Source: JASFQI01 sp050115555 | GTDB lineage: Bacteria; Desulfobacterota; DSM-4660; Desulfatiglandales; HGW-15 | Assembly: GCA_050115555.1 (NCBI GenBank) | Contig: JASFQI010000119.1 | Location: forward strand, 1 to 13,018 | Reading direction: 5' to 3' | DNA length: 13,018 bases | Shown here: piece by piece, positions 7,633-12,778 of the stretch | How positions within the stretch are numbered: the first letter of the stretch is position 1 | Layout of the letters: each line of letters opens with the position of its first letter | Position numbers and translations under genes: made by a program | The notes under the pieces: generated by a model | The model's database searches: none | Told to the model about the DNA's origin: nothing | Seen by the model: only the letters and a program-made list of their open reading frames with translations

Positions 7633-8193
7633 TCACCGCTCGGAAGGGGGAAGATCCTCCGCACCGTACTCCACATCCACGTATTCCCGGTACAGGGAGA
7701 ACCTTCCCGTGTAGGCGTTGATGATGATGGTCAGCACGCGATTTCCCCGGTCCGTAAGATGGAGCACGGTTTCTTCAATCACTCCCTTGGGGTTGAGCAG
7801 AGAGCACACGCGCCCGGTTTCCCTTTTGGGCAGGCGAATCGTGGTGGCGTCTACGAATCGAATGCCCTCGGGCAGCGTCTGAGGAGAGACCACGGAGGAA
7901 CGCGACGCTGGATTCACCCATTCGTCTCGCTTTCCAGGAGTGTCAAATTCGCCCCAGTACCGTCCCTGGTCCAGGTCGAGGCAGAGGATCGTGTTTCGGC
8001 CGGTCACAATGCTCTTGGATCGAAGAAGTCGTACGGTGGCTTTGAGAGAGCGGGCCACACTGTTCAAATCGCTATGAAAAAGGAAGCCCTGGATATTGGG
8101 AAGGGCGGCAAACAGGAAGAGACCCATCAGGAAAAGCACCACGGTCAGCTCGATCAGAGTAAAGCCCTTCTGGTGTAGGTGTTTTTGCAACAC
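7633..8193 (-). CDS. gspH: Minor pseudopilin GspH
   Basis: Minor pseudopilin thought to link the GspI-J-K tip to the GspG shaft. It has 186 residues: a 10-residue leader ending HQKG, then FTLIELTVVLFLMGLFLFAALPNI with canonical Gly(-1), Phe(+1) and Glu(+5). The following LNSVARSLKATVRLLRSKSIVTGRNTILCLDLDQGRYW is the typical GspH/FimT helix-to-strand transition. The C-terminal half is beta-rich. The start is GTG at 8193 or the adjacent TTG at 8190; AGAAGG lies 3 or 6 nt upstream respectively, so the TTG may be used. It begins 15 nt after the gspG stop and ends 12 nt before gspI. FimT-type pilin could look similar, but the gene order settles it as GspH. Confidence 0.92.
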   Translation of the reverse strand: MLQKHLHQKGFTLIELTVVLFLMGLFLFAALPNIQGFLFHSDLNSVARSLKATVRLLRSKSIVTGRNTILCLDLDQGRYWGEFDTPGKRDEWVNPASRSSVVSPQTLPEGIRFVDATTIRLPKRETGRVCSLLNPKGVIEETVLHLTDRGNRVLTIIINAYTGRFSLYREYVDVEYGAEDLPPSER

Positions 8194-8208
8194 GAGCCTT
8201 CTTTCCGA

Positions 8209-8739
8209 TTACTCCAACTCCCATAGGTTGATGTCCTCATTATCGCCTTCTCCGCCTTTTTCGCCGTCCCTGGCGTAGGAGCTGAGGTCGTAGTCTCCGT
8301 TCTCCCCGGGCATGATGTACACGTATTCATGGCCCCAGGGATCTTTGGGTACCCTGATGCTGTCCAGGTACCCGCCCTCACGCCAGCCCGTGGGCACGGT
8401 TCCGGTCTCGGGTTTGTTCACCAGGGCTTCGAGCCCTTGCTCGGTGGAAGGATAGACCCCGTTGTCCAGCTTGTACAGTTTCAGGGCCGAGTCGAGGCTC
8501 CGGAGTGTGAGGGCCGCCTTGGTCCTTCTGGCTTCCTCGGGGCGGCCCATGATGCGCGGCACGATAAGCCCGGCCAGGATGCCCAGAATCACCATCACGA
8601 CCATGACCTCGATCAGGGTAAAGCCTTGAGATTTTTGGCGATAAGATTTTTGGCCTTCCGCCAAAAATCTGTAACGCGGCTTCGCCGCTCCGGGAAGACG
8701 ATCCGTGATTTCCTTTTGAGTGCCTTTGTTTCCTTTCAT
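8209..8739 (-). CDS. gspG: Major pseudopilin GspG, with an extended leader
   Basis: Major subunit of the T2SS pseudopilus, cut by the prepilin peptidase and assembled by the GspE/F/L/M machinery. The mature part of 137 residues starts FTLIEVMVVMVILGILAGLIVPRIMGRPEEARRTKA, nearly the GspG consensus. It continues with LDNGVYPSTEQGLEALVNKP, then PKDPWGHEYVYIMPGENGDYDLSSYARDG, the conserved C-terminal calcium-site region. The leader is unusual: 39 residues ending KSQG, against about 6-10 in most GspG. Residues 18-37 are encoded by a repeat element (8629-8688). The ATG is well supported by GAGG 7 nt upstream. A TTG at residue 26 lies inside the repeat and would give a 14-residue leader, but lacks a ribosome site. 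The gene has its own 187-bp upstream gap, so it may be expressed separately from gspF. Confidence 0.97.
   Translation of the reverse strand: MKGNKGTQKEITDRLPGAAKPRYRFLAEGQKSYRQKSQGFTLIEVMVVMVILGILAGLIVPRIMGRPEEARRTKAALTLRSLDSALKLYKLDNGVYPSTEQGLEALVNKPETGTVPTGWREGGYLDSIRVPKDPWGHEYVYIMPGENGDYDLSSYARDGEKGGEGDNEDINLWELE
8629..8688. repeat. Direct and inverted repeat element in the gspG leader-coding region
   Basis: AGATTTTTGGC occurs twice (8629-8639 and 8644-8654). The second copy forms a perfect 11-bp hairpin with GCCAAAAATCT (8660-8670) over a 5-nt loop. Next to it GCGGC (8676-8680) and GCCGC (8684-8688) form a second perfect stem with a TTC loop. The composition (AT-rich stem beside GC-rich stem) and density of repeats resemble an interspersed palindromic element. 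It is read in-frame as part of the cleaved leader and contains no stop codon in that frame. Confidence 0.7.
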
Positions 8740-8768
8740 GGATGATCCTCATCGAATGGGTGATGAAT

Positions 8769-8782
8769 TTCAATGCATTGAA
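8769..8782. promoter_or_regulatory. 14-bp perfect palindrome upstream of gspG
   Basis: TTCAATGCATTGAA is its own reverse complement and lies about 30 bp before the gspG ATG. Beside it ACTTG (8785-8789) and CAAGT (8795-8799) form a second small dyad. On the gspG strand a weak sigma-70-like pair, TTGAAA then 17 bp then TTCAAT, runs into the palindrome. This placement suits an operator, but no regulator is identified and chance is possible. Confidence 0.35.
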
Positions 8783-8896
8783 GCACTTGTTGTTCAAGTT
8801 TTCAAGGGTTTATGCCTGTTCACGGGGAATAGCAGGCACGACCGGGATTTGCTGAGAGGAGAAGGCTTCCCTTGAGGGGAGTCGCCCCGACACATA

Positions 8897-8932
8897 AAAT
8901 AATTTCAACAGGTTGCATGTTGAAAATTATTT
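8897..8932 (-). terminator. AT-rich hairpin at the gspF stop (possible attenuator or processing site)
   Basis: AAATAATTTCAACA (8897-8910) pairs with TGTTGAAAATTATTT (8918-8932) with one bulged base, around the 7-nt loop GGTTGCA. It includes the gspF stop codon and stands out in a GC-rich region. Read on the minus strand the 3' arm ends in a U-rich stretch (UUAUUUUAU), so partial termination is possible. It may instead stabilise or separate the gspF and gspG messages. No long U tract follows, hence the modest confidence. Confidence 0.45.
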
Positions 8933-10156
8933 GATTAACTGGTTCATCTCAAAAATCGGCAGCAGAATGGAAATCACGATAAACGCCACGATCGCTCCCA
9001 TGATGAGAATCATCACGGGCTCCAGCAGGGACATGAGCCGTTTCAGGGAGCTGTCCAGCTCGGATTCCATAATCCTTGAGACACGGTTGAGCATGTCCTC
9101 GAGCTGCCCGCTTTGCTCCCCTACGGCGATCATATTTACCACCACAGGGGGGAACACGCCACTCTCGGCCATGGGCCGGGAGATCTCCCGACCCTCCTGA
9201 ATGTCTTCTCGTGCCTTTTCAATCTCCTTCGCGATCACCGTGTTCGCCACTACGTTTTTTACGATGTCGAAGGACGTGACAATGGGAACGCCGTTCGAGA
9301 GAAGTGTTCCCAGGGTTCGCGTGAACCGGGTCATGATGATCTTTCGATATTGGGGACCGTACACTGGCGCCCGCAGCTTCCATCGATCCACCAGGGCACG
9401 GCCCCGGTCTGTCCGCTTGAACTGCAAAAAACCAACCCAGAGAGCAGCGAAAAATAGAAGCAGATAGATCCAGGTGGCCTTGAGAAAACCGCTGAACCCA
9501 AGCAGCATTCTCGTGGGCAATGGAAGGACCTGGTTCATGTCCTCAAAGATGCCGGTGACCGTCGGAATCACGAATGTCACCAGAAAGAACACAACGGTCG
9601 TGGCCACCAGGGCCATCAACACGGGATAGGCCAGGGTCGCGGTGATGCGGGAGCGCATCTCCGTCTGGCTTTCCAGGAATTCGGAAAGCCTTTTCAGGAC
9701 GACCTCCAGGCTTCCGGACGCCTCTCCGGCTCGCACCATGTTCACGTAGAGCGAAGAGAAGTGACGTGGAAAGAGCTGGAGGGCGTCGGCCAGAGATACC
9801 CCCTTGTTGACCTCCTCCTTGATCACGGAGAGGACCTTTTTCACGGAGGCCTTTTCGGTCTGGCGAATGGTGATGTCAAAGGATTCCACCACGGGCATTC
9901 CAGCCTCTACCAGCGCGGCGAACTGGGTCGTGAAAAGCGAAATGTCCTTTCGCGTGACCCTCTGGAGCAGGTCCCGCAAAGAGACGTCGGAACCGCGCTT
10001 TTCCTCCAGGCTTTTCCGCGTGGTCTCCTGGATGGTGACCGGGTAAAGGTTCATCCGCTTGAGCGCATGCCCGGCGGAAACCCGGCTCTCGGCTTCGACA
10101 ATCCCGGTGGTTTCCCTGCCCTTTGTATTCAGCGCTTTGTATTCGTAGACGGCCAT
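8927..10156 (-). CDS. gspF: T2SS inner-membrane platform protein GspF
   Basis: Polytopic core of the inner-membrane platform that couples GspE ATPase work to pseudopilus growth. It has 409 residues, the usual GspF/PilC size. The N-terminus MAVYEYKALNTKGRETTGIV is diagnostic. Two homologous T2SSF helical domains follow: about 72-195 (FTTQFAALVEAGMPVVESF; RAGEASGSLEVVL) and about 275-400 (RTLGTLLSNGVPIVTSFDIV; AVGEQSGQLEDML). Membrane segments lie at about 176-200, 227-246 and 378-402. The ATG is certain from homology, yet no Shine-Dalgarno is visible: the 20 nt upstream are CACGAG/CACG repeat units of the neighbouring cassette. In many T2SS loci gspE directly precedes gspF; here a four-helix-bundle gene does. 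Type IV pilus PilC is the alternative, rejected because gspG-M follow. Confidence 0.96.
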   Translation of the reverse strand: MAVYEYKALNTKGRETTGIVEAESRVSAGHALKRMNLYPVTIQETTRKSLEEKRGSDVSLRDLLQRVTRKDISLFTTQFAALVEAGMPVVESFDITIRQTEKASVKKVLSVIKEEVNKGVSLADALQLFPRHFSSLYVNMVRAGEASGSLEVVLKRLSEFLESQTEMRSRITATLAYPVLMALVATTVVFFLVTFVIPTVTGIFEDMNQVLPLPTRMLLGFSGFLKATWIYLLLFFAALWVGFLQFKRTDRGRALVDRWKLRAPVYGPQYRKIIMTRFTRTLGTLLSNGVPIVTSFDIVKNVVANTVIAKEIEKAREDIQEGREISRPMAESGVFPPVVVNMIAVGEQSGQLEDMLNRVSRIMESELDSSLKRLMSLLEPVMILIMGAIVAFIVISILLPIFEMNQLIK

Positions 10157-10160
10157 TGAT

Positions 10161-10201
10161 ACGTGACTCGTGGCTCGTGTTTCGTGTCCGGGTAAACACC
10201 C
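10161..10201. repeat. Left inverted-repeat flank of the four-helix-bundle cassette
   Basis: This stretch is built from CGTGACTCGTGGCTCGTG-type units. TCGTGGCTCGTGTT (10168-10181) is the exact reverse complement of AACACGAGCCACGA at 10643-10656 on the other side of the gene. The inner edge AACACCC (10195-10201) likewise mirrors GGGTGTT at 10577-10583. It fills the space between the four-helix-bundle stop and the gspF start. Confidence 0.75.
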
Positions 10202-10204
10202 TGA

Positions 10205-10555
10205 TCACGTCAATGCTTTTGCCAAGGCGGTAAGCATTCGCGAAACACGATCATAATTGGATTGTATCAGAACATACTCTTCCTGATCCAAATATCCAAG
10301 GTCCTTTGCAAGCAAAAGCTGATATCTGAGTTCGGCTGCAGAGCCCCTGGCAATACCTACGAAGTGCTTGTATTCCTTTTGGTTTATTCTGCCTGCTCCT
10401 TCGGCAAGGTTGCTTGGCACGGAGTAGGCTGCTCTCCTCATTTGAGATGAAAGCCCATATCTTTCTTCATCAGGAAACGATTGGGTCATCGTGTAAATCT
10501 TCAGGGCCATCTCATGGGCCAGTTTGAAGACATCGAGCTCTTCTACGGATTTCAT
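10205..10555 (-). CDS. Four-helix-bundle protein (23S rRNA intervening-sequence type)
   Basis: A 116-residue, largely helical soluble protein of the S23/IVS four-helix-bundle family (TIGR02436 type). Family landmarks are VFKLAHEMALKIY near the start, LSSQMRRAAYSVPSNLAEGAGR (35-56), FVGIARGSAAELRYQLLLAKDLGYL (65-89) and an amphipathic C-terminal helix. Members are often encoded within intervening sequences of 23S rRNA, but many are free-standing. A related fold is used by the Avd accessory protein of diversity-generating retroelements. No reverse transcriptase or rRNA lies in the window. The biochemical role is unknown; positively charged surfaces and nucleic-acid binding are suspected in the family. 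It has a moderate GAGTGAG ribosome site, 8 nt from the ATG. Codon use (AGA, AGG, ATA, CAA) differs sharply from gspF and the upstream membrane gene, supporting recent acquisition. It is co-oriented with the flanking genes. Confidence 0.9.
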   Translation of the reverse strand: MKSVEELDVFKLAHEMALKIYTMTQSFPDEERYGLSSQMRRAAYSVPSNLAEGAGRINQKEYKHFVGIARGSAAELRYQLLLAKDLGYLDQEEYVLIQSNYDRVSRMLTALAKALT

Positions 10556-10576
10556 TCGGATTGCTCACTCTGTACC

Positions 10577-10669
10577 GGGTGTTCCGAGCACGACTCACGG
10601 GCACGACTCGCGAACACGACTCACGGCCCTCACGCTTTTCCGAACACGAGCCACGAACACGCATCACGG
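10577..10669. repeat. Right repeat flank: 13-nt tandem units plus inverted repeat
   Basis: Three consecutive 13-nt units, CACGACTC(A/G)CG followed by two variable bases, occupy 10589-10601, 10602-10614 and 10615-10627. A further degenerate block AACACGAGCCACGA (10643-10656), then ACACGCATCACGG, ends about 6 bp before the stop of the upstream membrane-protein gene. The first 14 bp of that block are inverted relative to 10168-10181. GGGTGTT (10577-10583) marks the inner edge. Confidence 0.78.
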
Positions 10670-10675
10670 CCCTTA

Positions 10676-12502
10676 TCACCTTATTTTTATCATCACTCGA
10701 TCATGCGTCTGTATGACCTGGTTCACCTCCTGGAGCTTTTGCTGTGCGGGTTCAAACTTCGGGTTGAAGTAGAGAGCCTGCTCAAAGGCCTCGCGTGCTT
10801 CAAAAAGGGCTCCGCTCTGGAACTTCAGCACCCCTTTCATGAAAAAGATAGACCAGCGCGTGATGTCTCCGTTGAAATCGAGGATGGCCCTTTCGAGGTA
10901 CTTGCCGGCCTCTGGAAAATTGCGGAGTGCGTTCGTGTAAAACTGGGCCGCGTACGTGCAGTAGGCCGTGTTGTGGGGATCGAGCTCGACGGCTCGGATC
11001 AGGTGCGCTTCCGCTTCCTGGAGCTGCCTTTTTTGGAGAGACATCTTGTACTGCCAGTGCTCCTGTTCCGCTCGAAAGGGCTTGATGCCCGTGTACCAGA
11101 CCCACCCGACAAGCACCAGCACCACTACGGGGATCAGAAAGCCGCCCGAAGCGCCTCTCCAGCCCTGAGTGGAGGTGATCAATCCGTTGTGGTTCAGGTA
11201 GAGCCCCTCCAGAATTCCCATCATCAAGACCGTCATGAAAAGGGTGCTGTTGATGCGAAACGAGAAAAAGAACACCGAGGCAAGTAGAATGGCTATGAGG
11301 GAGCAAAACGCCATGGCCGCCAGGGTCCGGTCCCTGACCGGAATGTCCTCCTGTCGAATGACCCGCCACCCGTGGCGGAGGACGATCACAAGAAAGAGGG
11401 CCAGTGCAGCGGCTGCAACAACCCCCCCGTCGTTCAGGATCTCCAGGTACTCCGTGTGCACGCGTCGCGGCTTGGGCTCCGCGTAGTCCTCGAAAAACCC
11501 GGGATTCTTCTTTTCGATTTCTGCCTGGGCCCAGTACACACGGTTCCGGAAGGACCATAGCCCGGTGCCGAAAAGCGGGCTCTGCTTGAAGAGCCACCAC
11601 GAGCCTGCATAGTACTTTTGAATTCTCAACCGCAGCGTGTCGGACCGGGTGACCTGCCTGGGGTCCATCATATTGTGAAGCCGGTCCGGGGCCGCAAACC
11701 AGAGGGATGCCAGAAGGACGATTGCCAGGATTGCACCGGTGGCCACCCTTCTGGGATATGCCCGCAGGTACGGGAGCACACGGAACCGGTGGATGCGGGC
11801 CATGAGCCAGAGGAAGACCGGGAGCGAGAGAAAGAACCCGAACCACCCGGCACGCGCCCGGGTGAAAAAGAAGGCCCCAAGCATAAAAATGAAAACGGCC
11901 ACCGGCAGCAGACGCCATGGTCCCTTCAACAGGAAGATGAGGGATACAACAGCGAAAAGGGGAAATACAAGGTATGCCCCAAGATAGTTGGAGTTCCCGA
12001 TGGTGCCCATGACCATGATGCCTTTGTGCGCCCACTTGAACAGGATGAAGTGCCCGGTGAACTGGAGGTACGTCACCACGGAGACGAGCACACCGGCAAA
12101 AGCTGCAATCGCAACGATACGGAGCGCGCGGTTTCCATTGACCCGGATCGACAGGAAGTAGAACACAAGCAGGCACGCGATGTTCAGGGATGCGGCATGT
12201 ATGCTGTAGTAATCGTTCTGAGTGTAGAGGAGATTGAACAGGTTGAGCAGGACCAGGCCCACCAGGAGGCGGGATGTGGCGGATTTTGCAGAGGGAACTT
12301 CCTTGCCGCGCAGATACTGGAACGCATACAGGCCGGCCATCAGGGCGGCGCCCACGAACAGGACCAGGTTCTTGGGCGTGTTAAAGGCGTTGTCCACTAT
12401 GCCTGGGAGCACGAGCACGGGAACCGCAAGGGTCATCAGGTAGATTACGGGCATGATTGGGTCGAATCGTCCGTGGCTCGTGCGTGTCGAATTCTGTTGC
12501 AT
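10676..12502 (-). CDS. O-antigen ligase/Wzy/PglL-like membrane protein with TPR tail
   Basis: A 608-residue polytopic inner-membrane protein with about a dozen hydrophobic segments (residues 1-470) and a C-terminal helical repeat region (about 478-597). Signatures of the O-antigen ligase/polymerase (Wzy_C) superfamily are GNSNYLGAYLVF (169-180), FFFTRARAGWFGFFLSL (211-227) and a large periplasmic loop with FGTGLWSFRNRVYWAQ. HTEYLEILNDGGVVAAAAL (349-367) is the catalytic-histidine loop of the family. The tail has TPR-like units (EAEAHLIRAVELDPHN; EAREAFEQALYFNPKFEPA). It may polymerise or ligate a glycan, or transfer it to protein (O-oligosaccharyltransferase); the sequence does not decide. 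The ATG at 12502 has GGAG 6 nt upstream and is preferred; the frame runs open to 12592 without a ribosome site. It is co-oriented with the T2SS genes but separated from them by the repeat cassette. Confidence 0.82.
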   Translation of the reverse strand: MQQNSTRTSHGRFDPIMPVIYLMTLAVPVLVLPGIVDNAFNTPKNLVLFVGAALMAGLYAFQYLRGKEVPSAKSATSRLLVGLVLLNLFNLLYTQNDYYSIHAASLNIACLLVFYFLSIRVNGNRALRIVAIAAFAGVLVSVVTYLQFTGHFILFKWAHKGIMVMGTIGNSNYLGAYLVFPLFAVVSLIFLLKGPWRLLPVAVFIFMLGAFFFTRARAGWFGFFLSLPVFLWLMARIHRFRVLPYLRAYPRRVATGAILAIVLLASLWFAAPDRLHNMMDPRQVTRSDTLRLRIQKYYAGSWWLFKQSPLFGTGLWSFRNRVYWAQAEIEKKNPGFFEDYAEPKPRRVHTEYLEILNDGGVVAAAALALFLVIVLRHGWRVIRQEDIPVRDRTLAAMAFCSLIAILLASVFFFSFRINSTLFMTVLMMGILEGLYLNHNGLITSTQGWRGASGGFLIPVVVLVLVGWVWYTGIKPFRAEQEHWQYKMSLQKRQLQEAEAHLIRAVELDPHNTAYCTYAAQFYTNALRNFPEAGKYLERAILDFNGDITRWSIFFMKGVLKFQSGALFEAREAFEQALYFNPKFEPAQQKLQEVNQVIQTHDRVMIKIR

Positions 12503-12638
12503 GGGGTTCTCCAAAAGCCTTCCGGCAAAGGACAAGGATGGAAAACTCATCACAGGACTTTTTGTTCGCCGCTTGCCCATCCAAGCCCGCATGCAGAGGC
12601 CTGTCGCGATGATGCCCAGGGTAATTCAATTCGGAGTA

Positions 12639-12667
12639 TGTCTAGTACAGGGCCAGCGGCCTGTCAA
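12639..12667 (-). promoter_or_regulatory. Candidate sigma-70 promoter for the 10676-12502 gene
   Basis: On the minus strand a consensus -35 TTGACA (12662-12667) is followed after 17 bp by TAGACA (12639-12644) as a weak -10. The spacer contains a GGCC-GCT-GGCC dyad, which could bind a regulator. It lies downstream of the preceding gene's terminator and about 137 bp before the preferred ATG, a sensible position for the first promoter of this transcription unit. Confidence 0.5.
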
Positions 12668-12704
12668 CAAGAAGCACGTTTTGGAGTCGAGCTCACGCGT
12701 TACG

Positions 12705-12731
12705 AAAAAAGGGGCCGCCAACGGCGGCCCC
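12705..12731 (-). terminator. Intrinsic terminator after the partial right-edge gene
   Basis: GGGGCCGCC (12711-12719) and GGCGGCCCC (12723-12731) make a perfect 9-bp GC stem with an AAC loop. Read on the minus strand, the stem is followed directly by six T residues (A tract 12705-12710 on plus). This is a classic Rho-independent terminator for the gene ending at 12779, about 48 bp away. It separates that gene from the membrane-protein/T2SS unit. Confidence 0.93.
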
Positions 12732-12753
12732 TATGGGTTTGCGCGTGACCCCG

Positions 12754-12768
12754 CAGGATTGCATCCTG
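12754..12768. repeat. Small hairpin just after the right-edge stop codon
   Basis: CAGGAT (12754-12759) and ATCCTG (12763-12768) pair around a TGC loop, between the stop codon and the strong terminator. It is short and may be chance or an accessory mRNA-end structure. Confidence 0.35.
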
Positions 12769-12778
12769 AGAGGATTTC

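Larger units (their letters stand above)
10161..10669 (-). mobile_element. Putative repeat-bounded four-helix-bundle cassette
   Basis: A single small gene is enclosed by inverted repeats made of CACGA-containing units. The gene has codon use unlike its neighbours: six of eight arginines are AGA/AGG, and A/T-ending codons are common. The flanks match over 14 bp plus a 7-bp inner edge. The unit sits in the short space between two unrelated minus-strand genes. No transposase is present and no clear target-site duplication was found, so movement would have to be in trans or at RNA level. The designation as mobile is inference. Confidence 0.4.

Noticed and set aside
10205..10555. Avd protein of a diversity-generating retroelement
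   Set aside because: The fold is related, but there is no reverse transcriptase, template repeat or variable repeat in the window.
10577..10669. CRISPR-like array
   Set aside because: The 13-nt units abut with no spacers and no cas genes are present, so this is a tandem repeat, not CRISPR.
10149..10671. ACGGCC at both outer edges of the four-helix-bundle cassette as a target-site duplication
   Set aside because: The left copy lies inside the conserved gspF coding start and the right copy belongs to the repeat units themselves (another ACGGCC occurs at 10623-10628), so a duplication is not supported.
10800..12176. 458-codon minus-strand frame overlapping the O-antigen-ligase-like gene
   Set aside because: Its peptide is rich in Pro, Arg, Gly and Cys without domain features, while the other frame gives a clear polytopic membrane protein with family motifs.
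11618..12748. 376-codon plus-strand frame
   Set aside because: Antisense to the membrane-protein gene, highly charged and low in hydrophobic residues as expected for a complementary-frame artefact, and it runs through the terminator hairpin.
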